This document shows positions 41,195-53,561 of a stretch of 64,000 bases of DNA, piece after piece (position 1 is the stretch's first letter; each line of letters starts with the position of its first letter). The position numbers and the translations under genes were made by a program. Location: contig NC_073691.1 in NCBI RefSeq assembly GCF_029784155.1, positions 146,384,496 to 146,448,495 of the forward strand. Direction: 5' to 3'. The stretch comes from Uranotaenia lowii (taxonomy: Eukaryota > Arthropoda > Insecta > Diptera > Culicidae). The notes under the pieces are model-generated. The model ran no database searches, had not been told where the DNA came from, and saw nothing but the letters and a program-made list of their open reading frames with translations.

Positions 41195-42156
41195 ATTTCA
41201 TAAAAATTTACGAGCGCAAATTCAATGGGTTACAAATTGTAACTTACAATAACGCTGGGCTATGACGACTAAAGGTTTTTTATTATAAATTTAACAAATC
41301 CCATAATATATTGTACGACCTGTCTAATCAGGGCATATTCTGTCATTTTGCTACACGTTAACCGCATTTCGGTTGAACTTTGTACGGATAACTGCGACCG
41401 CAAAACAGAATAAAATCCAACTTTCAATGGCAGGCATTCTTAACACATTAAGGACCGCGAAGAAATCTAAACAAAAAAACACCACAATCCGGCATTCTAT
41501 ATTTCAAAATTTGATGGCCAAAATTATACAAATTTAAGATAAGATAACGGAAGTATTGTCTTCAATTTTGTAGAAAAGAGTTTCATTAAATAATTCATAA
41601 CATTTAAGTTAGTAGAAATTGGAGAACGGTTGCCATAGACCGAATGAGTTTTAGGAACTATGTTCGTCAAGTTGTGTCGTGAGACGGAATATGTACTACG
41701 AAAATTAATAGGTAATAACATTTAAGTTATGCTTATTAAAAAAGCACATTAGCGACAAGCGTAGAAAAAACTGAAATTCTCGTATTTAGTTCGCAATTTG
41801 TCAATTGAACGATCGCGCGTAAATTCTTCTTATGATGCCTTAATCGCATTATATGTAAGAAACTAATTTTTCGTTTTTTTAATAGTTAAGAATAAAATGA
41901 TTTAACACAGATCAAAAGTACGGTTCAAATGATTTATTCATTACATAATCAAAATGAATTAATTTCGTTATTAAAGATTATTTACTAGATGTAAAACAAT
42001 AACAGTACGATGTCCTCTTATATCATACAATAATGTCGATTCGTTTGTATAAACCTATACGCTGCTGTTTTAGAATGTACATTTGGTTTTCCGGTTTAGA
42101 TTCGCACATTAGACTCGTAAAAATGTCTAAATGATTCAACAATATCAATATGTTGG
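41195..42156. other. Intergenic, with a likely poly(A) signal for the minus-strand gene
   Basis: AATAAA on the minus strand (TTTATT at 41933-41938) lies about 220 bp beyond the stop of the THAP-ZAD gene. No other feature is supported. Confidence 0.5.
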
Positions 42157-45100
42157 CTACCAATTGCCACCATAGATTGCCAATCTCTGGCGCACCGTTG
42201 CGTAATCCATACCGTGTCGTCGCCCGAGATGCTTGACCAAACCGTTCTTCGCGTCGTAAACTTTAGTCGGACAGAAGGGACATTTCCAACTCTGGGCTCT
42301 GGTTCGGGTAGCTGACACGGGGCGCCCAGGCTGCGTTTTTTTGATTGGATGGGTCTTGGAAGTCGAAGTTTCCTTTTTCTTTATATCGGTAACCATGACA
42401 GCTACCGCACTTTTCGGGGATGTCCGTAGTTGGACTCCTTTTTTAAGAGGTTCTATTCTGGTGGAGCCTGATTTATCAGTGCTAAGTAAATTTTTATTTT
42501 TTGGTGGAGTTTCTGCTTTGGATGCATACAATTTAGGCTGGATCTTCGTAGATTTCGGGTCCTCCAAAACGGTTGGTTTTTTCAAAGAATTTGTTTTCGC
42601 CGTTTTATCTAGTGAGGGAGCTGATACCGGTAAGGATCGGCGTAGGAGTCTAGTGGCTGCCGGATTTTCAACCAAATGTGTTGTAGAGACCGACTTAGGA
42701 ATTGCAATCTCAGGGGGCAACGATTTGCGATGTTTTTTAGCTTTGGGTTCACATTTATCCAACGTTGTTTCGTGACGCGAAAGTTTGACATTCGTTTGTT
42801 CCGTACTAGGACTACCCGGTTCTTGTTTGATGGTTATAATTTTTGGCATTGGAAACGCATCGGTACCCTGATATTTGGCTGGAATCTTTCGCAACCGAGT
42901 GGATCTAGGGGAACTGAGAGCGTTGGTTACTGTAGGAGCAGAATCAGCTTTCCGCAGCGCTATGGGGCTTGAGGGGACATCATTTTCCTTTTGAGAATCA
43001 GACTTAGGAGTGGTTACAGGCTCAATTCTAAGTTTGACTCCTTCAAGAATTTTTGAAGACACTTCTTTTGGAATGACAACCTTGGGTATTAGTTTTGGCT
43101 CCACCGGTTTCAACAATACTTTTGGGGACAAAAGCTTTGGTTCTACAGGTTTCAACAACACTTTTGGGGATAAAAGCTTCAGTTGCGATTTACTCAGTTG
43201 GACTTTGAAAGGCAGCTGTTTAGAAGTTATCGACGAGACAGCCAACTTCGTTTCTGTGGATTTTGACTCATTAGGTTGTGCTATTTTTGAAGATCCTTTT
43301 TCAATTTCCACGGATTGAGTTTGATCAACTGTCGGTTTCGCTAATGTGCCTATTGATTTGTTTTTAAATTGCGATGGCGGAGTGCTGGGTTTATCATATA
43401 TCGAACTTTCAGGGGATTCCGGGGGTAGGGGACATGATCCTAGAGGTTTAATTTGTTCCGATATGTTGGTCTTTTGTACAGATTCTATAGCCTTTTTAGA
43501 GTTCCCACTGAATAAAGTTGTCAAAGTGCCTGGAAATTTAATAGCCCTCGAAAGTTTTGGTACCAAGTTACCCGGCATGTAGTATGGCTTCTTAGGGCCT
43601 TCTTTTTTCTTTTCTTTCCGAATCCACGTTGGGCCACGTGGTTCTTCTATGCTTCTACTAGAAGCAGTAAGTGACCTTGAAAAGCGACAAGGACCAGTTA
43701 CTGAATTTCTTCTTTTGCTTACTTCTTGCGCAACCGATGAAGGAACAAGTTTGACTGCATGCAAAACGTTTGTTTCTTCCACTGTTGGCTTTTCTGCTTC
43801 TATTGGCATTTCTAGAGGTGTTGTCTCTTCTTCTTTAACCTCTGGTTGCTCTGTATTCTGATGTTGTTGCACCCGAATCAATGTTACCGGAACGATTCGA
43901 TCACCCACGAATATATCCCTTGCTTCACTATCACTGCTTGCTTGAAGTTCTGCATTTTCGAATGGATCTACATCAGCTGGTGAAGTGCTGTTAACAGTCT
44001 GGGTCACCCTAGTCAACGGATTGTTTTGTGATGTTTTCCCCACTTCTGTTGGTAGCTTTCTATAAGGAATGGGATACAAAGAGTCCTGCATACGTTGATT
44101 TCGTACAGGCTGATTTCGTTCAATTGTCAGTTGCCGTCGTTCGTAAGTCCGCAAGTCTTCAATGCGGCGTACTTCAAGCAAATCTGGCACTTCATTTCGG
44201 CTTTGGATGGTTGACGTCGATGATGGCAAAGAACGAGCAATCGGCGTTGGGAACAATGAAGTCCTTCTGAATGCTGGATTAGGATATATCCCTGGACCCT
44301 TAATTCCCATGGTATGAGATGTAGTTCTCGGAATAGCCATAGTTTGTTTTGGGATCGTCAAAGTTACCTTAGTTCTAACAGAGCTACTTTGTATGGTAGA
44401 GGCTGTTGTTAACATAGGAAGCATGGTTATTTCTGACCCTAGCGTTACACGCAGCGATTGATCATTCTTCTGTACCAGCTGCCGGAATTTCGTGAATTCT
44501 TCTACATTGTTGTAGCAAAGGGTGCATATAGAGGAAGGAAAATCATTTTCAACCGTTATCTACAATAAAAAAAGTTGGTTATTCAAAGAATATTTAAAAA
44601 AAGAACTTCTAATGCGAACATTGACAAAAAAAAACTCACCTTAATTTCCGTGCATATATAAATTTTTTCTACTAAATCAGGCTCAATGAGAGTTTTATCA
44701 CCAGTAAAAATCGGTTCCAAATCTTGCCGCTTGAAGCACAATCTACAGTACTGTAAACTAGGTTGTACCTTCCGAGGTCGAGTCGCAATAAGTGGGGGGT
44801 CCGTTTGAACAGATTTGCTCGAACGTGGTACATAACTTCTGGACGCTTGTGGGGTCACCATTGGGTGATGCATATTGACAAGAGGCATATCTTGTGGCCC
44901 GGCCCTTTTTAACATGCTGTCTGGGAGCGTCATTGGCCAACGATTCGTTAACGGTGGCAAGGCTGCCAAATTTGGTGGGGGCATGTTGAGATGTGGGACC
45001 ACTCCCTTTTTAACCATCAATTGACGTTTGTATCCAGGAGGAGCCGATATAAATTCGTCAAAGTCCTTGAAATCATCTGGTACCTTTGCAAACAAAAAAA

Positions 45101-45524
45101 CAACCAATTAAATGCTAATCAAACTGATTTAACGATCAACATTTGTCAACTGGCTACACTGAAACATTTGACAATCATTATAGGGTAAACGTACCGTGAA
45201 GTGCCGCGAGCAACAATAGCTCCGCTTGGTGTCCCTGAACGATTGCATGAGGGTCAGCCAAACAAATCGCCTTTCCGGATATCCATGGGTCGGAACGCCG
45301 ACAAAAAGGAGTTCCGGATTGCGTAAACTATTACCTGTGCATCCCCTGACACTACATTGTTTGGCACGGATTCGCACTGGACCGGAAGGTGCAGCAGGCG
45401 GTACAGCAACCGGAGCAGACGGAACATCGATCGAAGATAAAACTGGGTCGGACGAACCAGTACTTTCTTGTTCCAACACTGCATCGTTCACTATTGTGTC
45501 CGTTCCAGTGAGTTGTTCTTCCAT
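42157..45524 (-). CDS. THAP-ZAD-C2H2 zinc-finger protein (three exons)
   Basis: Exons on the minus strand are 45524-45195, 45083-44640 and 44559-42157, all phase 0, with splice sites ACG|gtacgt..caaag|GTA and AAG|gtgagt..ttgtag|ATA. The product is 1058 aa. Residues 57-143 form a THAP-type C2CH finger (C57, C62, C105, H108, then KKGVVPHLNMP, which matches the AVP box that closes THAP domains). Its two parts come from exons 1 and 2, which supports the junction. Residues 223-300 form a ZAD domain (C223, C226, C270, C273, then EEFTKFRQLV), split over exons 2 and 3. About 700 Ser/Pro/Lys-rich, probably disordered residues follow, including a tandem KVLLKPVEPKLLSP duplication. One C2H2 finger ends the protein (C1018, C1021, H1035, H1040). 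THAP and C2H2 domains bind DNA and ZAD dimerises, so a nuclear regulatory role is inferred. The exact target is unknown. Confidence 0.85.
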
Positions 45525-46495
45525 AGTTATGGATCAATCAATCAAATCTCAAAGGAAAAGCTAACTTTGATCGAATTAAATTTGACACAACTGTTCCCAA
45601 AAACTTTAATTCGTTATCATTGACACATCCGCTGTGAAAAAATGCACCACCAACAATGACAATGAAGATGACTGATTGGCAAAGGCAACGCGAAAGAAAA
45701 TGGCCGTCTCTATAATAACTACCACTTTGAGGTTTTGACAGTTTGGAAGCAAGTGGGGAATTTCTGCGAAGCAAGTGGTGAGTTACTTATTTGAAACTCA
45801 TTTCTTGCTTTGGTGTTTGCTGGCCATCTGCAGAGCCTTGCCGAACATAGCATTGATTTTGACCTAACAATAGTTTCCTTCAAGACAAAAGTGAAATGAA
45901 TACTCGGCACAAAAAAAAACTTTATGAGTTAAATGCCTTAATAAAACTACTTGTAAAAAAATCCTACATATAAGAAGCTGCTTCATTAAAACGTTAACCA
46001 GAGGTGAACCTACCAAGCAAACCTCTCTATAAAATATAGAAAAAATATACAACATAAAACTAATAAAGCTATTAGTCTGTGGTAAAACCCCCGTTTAAAG
46101 CGAACGCTACCTTCGTCATTTCAATAATAATATTTCGGTATCGATTTTTCAAAAGGATGTATGCGCCAATTGTAAACAAATCCATAGTTACTATATAGCA
46201 TAAGCGTATTAAACTTTCTATTCTAATTTTAAAAATATTATCCAATAGTAATTCCGGTGTCGCAAAGGGTATATAACTCGTATCAATTAATCGTATCAAA
46301 ATAAGAAAACAAAAGGGCCAAAAAAACAATTTATTCATTTTTCACGTAACAACCACGAAACACTTCAAATAAAGAATTTACAAAAAAAAAACCACGAAAC
46401 ACTATTTTCCTATCGCGGAATGAAATAATGCTTATTTTTAAGGAGTTTAGATACTTAGTTAGGAAAACCATAAGAAACAGTGAAATAGACAATAA
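45525..46495. other. No gene seen
   Basis: Upstream side of the THAP-ZAD gene. The promoter should lie here but no clear TATA or initiator pair stands out. Confidence 0.4.
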
Positions 46496-46578
46496 TTGAG
46501 AAGAACGCATTTGAAGATTCAAAAAATATAATTAATTATTGATTATATTTTTTGAATCTTCAAATGCATTCTTCTCAA
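46496..46578. repeat. Near-perfect 35-bp inverted repeat (hairpin)
   Basis: Arms 46496-46530 and 46544-46578 are complementary with one mismatch and a 13-nt AT-rich loop. It could be a tiny foldback element or a structured RNA site. No flanking duplication is clear. Confidence 0.85.
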
Positions 46579-46883
46579 AACAGAGGTCTTGGTGTATTGG
46601 CCCTTTTTAAAAATCGATAACGATTTCGTTCCATATAAAGGTGCGTTTACACCTCTTGTGTACGTGAAAATGGAAAATCTTTTATTTCTCAAAAACTCGA
46701 CTATACTGCATTTTATGGCTGCGAAATTGGGTGGAATGGATGCGGAATGGTTGATAGAATATTTTTGAACTGATTTCTTTGTTCAAAACCTTTTAAATTT
46801 TTTTTTTAATTTCCGCCGATTTTCACTGCGGAATATTTTTTCCGCGTTCACTGAAATTCCTCTCGAAGTGTAGACGTGTACGC

Positions 46884-47694
46884 ACCAGGCTTCCGAAAAG
46901 TACAGCTTTGCTATGACAGCCTTTTTCTTGCCAAACAAACTGTTTCGGGTTTCCTTACCACTCGGTTCGCTGCTGTACCGTCGGTAACGAAACGAAACGC
47001 TTCGGCTACATCGCACACGTGCGAGAACTCAGGCTGTATCTGAACAATCGGCTCAAAACATGCGTTACCAAAAATGTTGTGCTTCATCCCTTCATGCCTC
47101 CTGTTTCGAAAATAATTTCAGCCTAACTGTCGGCTGCAGGGCGTGACAGTTTTTGCAGGATTGTCACGGGTGACTGTCATGCCCATACCGTACCAATGCC
47201 CGATCGTATGCGCTGCTGCTCGGTTTCGAATAGATCGAACGATCCATCTATTCGCGCCGAGCAGCAGCATACGATCGGCGCGTAACGCGATGTGTGGTGC
47301 CGGTGCAGGTTAGGCGAAAAGGGAAGGGGAGGGTGATTGGGGTGATCACACCCCGCAGTAGCTTCAAGCAAAAGGAAAATTCATACGTTCGTTCGAAATT
47401 AACTCGGCCCGAGCGAATCTCGGCTACAGTCGGACGGAGTAAGTAGTGCTGTCATGCGAAATTCAACGCATTGAAAACTGTCACGAAGATATTCCCAAAA
47501 CTGTCACGAAGCTTAAAAAACTTTCATACCCACGAACAAACTCTCGCATGGGGTAAAACGAGGCCTCGCTGTACATCACACGACCGCTCCTTTTAAAACT
47601 GTCGGGGAAGAAATATTCGGGAAGCTTTCATCGAGGTGCATGTGCGACTTTCGCAAGAGTACTGTCGTTCGCCAGTACTTTTCGGAAGCCTGGT
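46884..47694. repeat. 811-bp region with nested inverted repeats
   Basis: ACCAGGCTTCCGAAAAGTAC at 46884-46903 pairs with 47675-47694. Near the centre, arms 47200-47237 and 47244-47278 form a second hairpin (CCGATCGTATG..GCTGCTGCTCGG). Several GTGACAGTTTT/ACTGTCACGAAG motifs lie between. It is GC-richer than its surroundings. Probably a foldback-type element. No target duplication is identified and no coding frame is supported. Confidence 0.6.
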
Positions 47695-47940
47695 ACTGAG
47701 CGAACGTGAAAACGGAAAACGAACAAGAGTGGTGAATATAAATTCCACGTTCATTTTCACGTCCGAATAGCAATGTATACATTCTGGAAACATTTTTCAC
47801 CGATGACGGAAATTTTTTTGCTCCATAAAAATTAGTTTTTAAATTGCAAGCACATTTCAAGGCAATTAAAGGCTTAAAATACTACTAGTTTGAAATGAAA
47901 CGCATACGATTTTTTTAAATTTTAAACCCGGCTTGGGCAT

Positions 47941-48714
47941 TAGAGTGTCCGTTCCGGGATCCCGGTCGGGAATTTGAAAAATTCGGGAATTTCCGATTCC
48001 CGGGAATCATAATTTTATTGTATGAAATTTTAGTCTGATAGCCTCAGGAACCATTCTTATTGTTCTTTTTAAAAATGTAGTCATACAAAACTCATAGAGA
48101 ATATGCCGATTCCTGTGGTATAATAGCTGACATTTTGCAACCATTTGGTGCAATTTGTTTTATTCAAATAAATAAGTTTAAAAAGATTATATGTGTTTCC
48201 ACACCGTTTTCATTGAATGAAAACACACAACACTTCGAAAAATATATAAAAAATCGCGCAGATTGAGTTTTCTCGAAAGTTACATTTATGCACTTGTTTC
48301 CCTCTGACTTTGACAGACAGATGAATTTCAAAACATAAAATGAAGAAAACATCGTTTTTTTCATATAAAGAGCAAATATGTAAAGTGTTCAGAAAAACGA
48401 AAATAGAGTGGATTAATCAAACAAACCCCTGATTTCATGAATGAATTCTTCATTTGACTTATTCAGGTTATTTTATAGTTCGTTTGACTGTTTTTAATTT
48501 ATCATTTGTTGAAAACAGTTTAATTAATTTGATTGATCAAATTATGGACTTGTATGCACGAAATGTTCGATAAGCTATATTTGAATCGAATTGCATATAT
48601 TTTACATGTTTTTTTTTTTTAATATTTCCCGAAATCCCGGGAATTCCCGGGAAACAGGCCACTAGAATTCCCGATTCCCGGGAACGGGAAAATGGTCGGG
48701 AAATGGACACTCTA
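47941..48714. mobile_element. 774-bp hAT-type MITE
   Basis: Inverted ends TAGAGTGTCC are flanked by a perfect 8-bp duplication TTGGGCAT (47933-47940 and 48715-48722). Subterminal DNA at both ends repeats CCCGGGAAT and CGGGAA motifs. No transposase frame is present, so it is non-autonomous. Confidence 0.9.
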
Positions 48715-48722
48715 TTGGGCAT

Positions 48723-49584
48723 CATTAAATTGCACCTGTTGGAAGAGTTTCTCGACAAATAAATGTACCTGTTAGAAGAGTTTATCATTGAATAAATGTA
48801 AATGAGGATCATGTGAGTGGCCAGAGTCCATTGGTATAAAAAAAACATAGATTCCGCTCTATTCAAATGTGTGCTTAAGAAAAGGTTTGGAAATAATTGA
48901 AAAATTTATGAAATTATTCAAAACTAATGTGTTTCAGAGAGAACTTAAAAGCAGCCAAATTAACGAACAGAAGTGAACTGATGCATTTTAATTTCATAAA
49001 ACACTTTTCGATTGTTTCAGAAATTAAAAGTAATTAAATTCTTTGTCCCACACCAATTAACTGTATTGAAGAAGTAGTACCCAATAGAGAAGGCACTACG
49101 TTTTTCGATACAGTTAATTATGGATGGTTCGACCGCCATGTGAATGCACATGTGTCGAACGGACACATTTGAATTTTAATTTTGAATTTTTTTTTTGCCA
49201 ATTTTTAATCACCAACAAAAAAATGGCTTTTTTAAGAAGTTATTCATAACGTCCTTTCAATAAGTTTTCCAAAAGAAACAAATAGCTAAAGCTATACTCC
49301 TTGATCGACTAATACTTTTTGACAGTACTTCAAATTCATAATTTAAGTTCAAATTCATTGTATTCAAAGATAAGGACTTTTGGATTATTTTATTAAATCA
49401 AGCGTTTTCAAAGCTGAATATGTTTTGAAGATGAACAATATGTTTTTTGAGAAATTTGAATTTAAATTTTAGAACCGGTTCGACAAGTATCGATCAAAAC
49501 ATTGGTTGAATGATCTGTCATTTACCGATCGAAACCAATTTCTACCGCGTCCCGCGTCCGAGTTCACAAGATCTGTAAGCGGGC
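48723..49584. other. No gene seen
   Basis: AT-rich DNA with no supported coding frame or element borders. Confidence 0.5.
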
Positions 49585-49587
49585 TTA

Positions 49588-49873
49588 GGGCACCTGTACC
49601 CGTGGTCTACTCATCGGTCTAATTTATACAAATTAAACCAAAGAAATTAGAACCGATTCAATGAAAAAACTGGCAACTGCACTCGTGTTCCATTAACTGT
49701 CAAAAGGTTTAGAACTGCGTCAAATTGGATCCAAATCTCATCAGTTTTGGATCAATCCTTATACCAGCTCTAAAAAAAATTGAGTTGAAACTGGTATAAT
49801 GGATCACCAGTGCGGTTGCTCGGGTCGGAATTTGGGTCTAAACCTGCTGTTTGGACCACGGATACAGGTGCTC
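49588..49873. mobile_element. 286-bp TTA-type MITE
   Basis: Inverted ends GGGCACCTGTACCCGTGGTC and (minus strand) GAGCACCTGTATCCGTGGTC are flanked by TTA at 49585-49587 and 49874-49876, so this is Harbinger-like. Confidence 0.75.
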
Positions 49874-50069
49874 TTAAGCCCGGTTTACAGTTCGAGTGAA
49901 AATGAACGTGAATAAATCTTTTTTTGTCAAAAGTTTTACCACGTTCGTCGCCACGCTCATTTTGGTAGTTTTACTAGCCGGGCCCAAAAAAATTCTAGGA
50001 GCGAGAAAGAAAAGAAGGAGAACTCCACCATTTGAAATGTGTGGCGGAACTGAGCGGCTAACTGAGTAA

Positions 50070-50483
50070 AGCGGGCCATAGACTACACCACATTTGGGCA
50101 AATGCGATGAAATTCGATGACATTCTGTCGCTGCGAACACGATTTGTATCGTGTATAGCGGGCCGAAGACTACACAATAGACCTGTACAAATTCGATGAT
50201 TCCACGACGATTATTTGATCTATGCTCGCCCACACACTATACAAACATTTTTCACGCGAACACAAACGATTCCTGGCGAAAACAGCAACAGCAACAAAAA
50301 ACCATCTCCACCCCGGCTGGGAGGATGGTTTGTACAAAATATTTCGATTCCGACCGATTTTACTCCAACCGTTTGGGCGCTCATTCAAGCAGTGCCATAC
50401 ACTATGCAAATCGTGTTTACAGCGACAAAATTTCATCGAATTTCATCGCATTTGTACAAATGTTGTGTAGTCTGTGGCCCGCT
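50070..50483. mobile_element. AGCGGGCC MITE: truncated copy followed by a full inverted copy
   Basis: 50070-50156 is a left-end fragment of the same family as 14548-14877. It is followed directly by a full copy (50157-50483) in the opposite orientation to the 14.5-kb copy, with ends AGCGGGCC and GGCCCGCT. Flanks are TAT and TAA, so no clean TTA duplication remains. Confidence 0.8.
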
Positions 50484-51578
50484 TAAAAGAGCGTCACACG
50501 TTTTTTGATGTGACGGGGCCTCCCAGGAAATACACCCGTCACACGAATAAGGGTCCCATGGCGACGAACGTGTTAAAACGCGACACAAATAGCATGCCTG
50601 CGATAGACATTGATTACATGTTCGAAAAATACCTTTTCTGAAAGCTATTGATCTTCGTCTATAATTCTTTTCATTTTCACATTTCCCTATCTATTTCATG
50701 CTCTCTTCATATCTCGGTTATTAAAATTTTATGCATTGGGATTCTTATGGAAGCAACATCTGGCCGGTGGTTGGAAAAAAAGTTTCAAGCGTGGCTTTAG
50801 GTTAAACGCTTGAAGCAGAATTAAAAAAATAAAGAAACGAAAATCGTTTGATTTCCGTACCAGTTCTATGGTCAACATACATTATTGACCATACCATACA
50901 TAACAGGTACACTTGCCCTGCTAAGAATAACTTGCTGCTATTTATTCCATTAACATTTTTCAAAAGGATGGAATTAGGGAATTAGGTTGCAGTCAAGTTA
51001 AAGGGCATTTTGCAACTGCGAAGTATCTACGTGCTCCTGAGGCTGAAACGCACACAATACAAAGCGTTTGTTTGAGAAAAAATATCGCGGTTATTAAATT
51101 TTATGCATTGCTTCATTTCTTCCACCTTATTTTGTCAGAGAAATAACCGAATACCTGAAAACTAATTATTCTAATATTTTATTCATTTCTGAGTGCAGCG
51201 TGGACGTTAATAAATTAAAAAGATGTACGGTTACGATAAAATTATGTTAAAAATAGGTATTCAAATACCTATATTGAACAATTTATCAAAAATAGGAAAA
51301 CGTTCCCCGAAAAAACTGGAAAGTGGTGAATACCTACTGACAGAGCAGGGCGCACATAATTTTCAGACATTTCACCACGTTCGATTTCAAAAACATCACA
51401 ATACATACATGCACTCGTACGTAACCTGTACGTAATAACACCAGAAGAAACCAAAATAAGCACATGCAGTGCAGTAGAAACCATTACGGTCGTAGATTAG
51501 GTTTTATTGATGTTTTAAGACAATTAAAAAAAATATATCTTGGAAAAGTGCTTCTTGCAGCTCCAAAGTTAGGACAAA
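50484..51578. other. Intergenic, upstream of the ZAD-BEN gene
   Basis: No gene seen. A block of about 75 bp at 50631-50705 (GAAAGCTATTGATCTTCGTC...) recurs at about 63801-63873 in the same orientation, on the far side of the LTR retrotransposon. It is a dispersed repeat of unknown type. Confidence 0.5.
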
Positions 51579-52916
51579 ATGACCAACTACAGCGAGCTTA
51601 GGTAAGATTTAAACAAATATGTACCCGTGTCGGGCTGAAACTTAATAACCTAAACCTTTTTGCTTGCAGTCGTTGCCGGTTGTGTTTTTCGGATAACAAC
51701 CTGACCGATGCAATCTTTCCGCCTACCGGAGAGCCCAACCAAGAGTTCATGAACATGATCTACGCATGTACGTCGATCAAAATCTGCTATGAGAAAGATT
51801 TTCCGTGTCCGGTGTGCAGCAGTTGTGTCCGCATAGTCAACCAATTCTATGGCTACCGGAAGAAATGTTTAGATAACGATCGACAGCTTCAGGCCAGCCG
51901 GGCGGTAAAGTTTGGATTCGACGATGATGACAATAGAAGCGCTGAATATGATAACGGAGACACGGATCCGTTGAGTAGTTCGTCTAATAATCGGTATTAT
52001 GGAACCATACAAAAAGAGATACAAAATTATCTGAAAAGGGAAATAAAGGAACTAGAACGCAAAGCTATGGCACGCGTTCAAAAGGCTATGAAGGAAAATA
52101 ACTCAGGCTCACAACAAACTGTTGCGCTAAATGATTCAAGATCGACAGTTCCTACGGTGCTAAATGATTCAAGAACGTCGGTTGCTGAGCCAATAGAATA
52201 CATTGTTGTTGACAATTGCCCTGATATCAAGAATCATGTTATCCCCAATCCATCCGATGATACAACCGATGGAATCGACTGGAAAGAAAAGTATTCAGTG
52301 CTGCAAATGAACAATGAGTTGTTGCAAAAAGCCTACCGGGAACAGAAAATGAAACTGAAATCAACAGAAGAAGTGCTGAAAATCTGCAAAGCGACTCGCC
52401 CGGTGCCGAACATATCGGAAGCGACCAGCAGTAACTCGCGGAGCTCGGAGAACGGAGACGGCAGCCTTGGGTTCAAACTGCATGCCGCTCTCCCTAACAT
52501 TACGGTCGAACTACTCGAATGCATCAACTACAAATCGGGCGTGGGGGAACGAGGAGATCGGACATTCGTAGCCAAGCTTGCTGTCGCCGTTTTCGGAGAA
52601 GAAACTCTTGCCTATTCCAGTGTAACCGGTAGAAAATCCAACGCCCATAGGAATCTTCCACCGAAGGCAGCTTTGTGTCCCCAGAAGCTGGCGGCAATTG
52701 GATGTAAGTATCGTCGTCTGTATCGCCATAGAGTCATGCATTGATTGGATTTATGAAAATTTCGCATTTTGTTTCCGCCAATGGGCCCGCAGGTTACAAT
52801 GGTTTTGATTATTTAATAACTTAAGTAAATGTTTTCGTCGAAACGCTTCTTTCTAACCAAATTCAGAAAAAGCAAAAGGTTCACATTATGAAGAAGCTTA
52901 TTGGCAATATCGTTAG
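51579..52916 (+). CDS. ZAD-BEN domain protein (last exon uncertain)
   Basis: Exon 1 is 51579-51601 (ATG in ACAAAATGACC), then donor gtaaga. Exon 2 is 51670-52703 after a cttgcag acceptor, ending at a strong donor (GGAT|gtaagt). The ZAD cysteines are C10, C13, C57 and C60. Two helical, coiled-coil-prone stretches follow (YLKREIKELERKAMARVQ, and NNELLQKAYREQKMKLKS). Residues about 275-350 match a BEN domain (..TFVAKLAVAVFGEETLAYSSVTG..CPQKLAAIG). BEN proteins bind DNA and often repress or insulate. ZAD mediates dimerisation, so a nuclear regulator is inferred. The last exon is unclear: acceptors at 52866, 52872 or 52878 keep a frame ending ..SHYEEAYWQYR at 52914-52916, but the first of these would create TAA across the junction. 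An acceptor at 52792 gives another short tail. Confidence 0.8.
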
Positions 52917-53557
52917 TAATTTTAGTTAAACTCTTTGAAAATCTAGATTTACTCAGTGTAAGCGACGCTTCTTGACCTAAGATCGAGAGAGCGTCCCTAA
53001 AGCGTAATGGCTAACTAAGGAATGGTCGACTACGACCACCAAAAAATGCTTAAACTACTCGCGCGTCTTTTTAACATTGTCTGGGCATTGGGTTTGAGAA
53101 AAAACCTCAGAAGAAGGGCAGTGGGAAAAGTTTTCCTGAAAGCTGGCAAGACATGAACCAGCTCTCTATCCCTAGAAAGAGTCGTAGCTAGAGTTGTAAC
53201 GAAAGTAGAAAATCGCCGTGTTTTGAATTGTCGCCGTAGTACATTACGAGTTGCTGGTACTAATATTTTCGACTATTGAAAAAAAAAGAGGTAAAATAAC
53301 CATTAAGTAACATAGTGTATAGCCACCATGCCTTGTCGGCTTCTTCTTTAACAAGACTTTGTTTATAAAGCGCATTTCTCAGAAAGCCTGCATCGTACTG
53401 TGATGTCCATTTTTGAACCTAATATCCAGTCATAGAAGTTTGTGTTCCTATACATATTCTTAACCATGGTTATAGTATAGTAACTATCGATCTCTCGATC
53501 ATTTGGGTTTTTAAACGATCGACAAGCTTAAGGTCCGCGGACCACAAGGTTTTTCAA
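52917..53557. other. 3' flank of the ZAD-BEN gene
   Basis: No coding frame is supported. It ends at the 4-bp target duplication AGCT (53558-53561) of the LTR retrotransposon. Confidence 0.5.
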
Positions 53558-53561
53558 AGCT

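Noticed and set aside
42341..43861. Plus-strand frames of 70-144 codons
   Set aside because: Antisense shadows of the long minus-strand exon of the THAP-ZAD gene.
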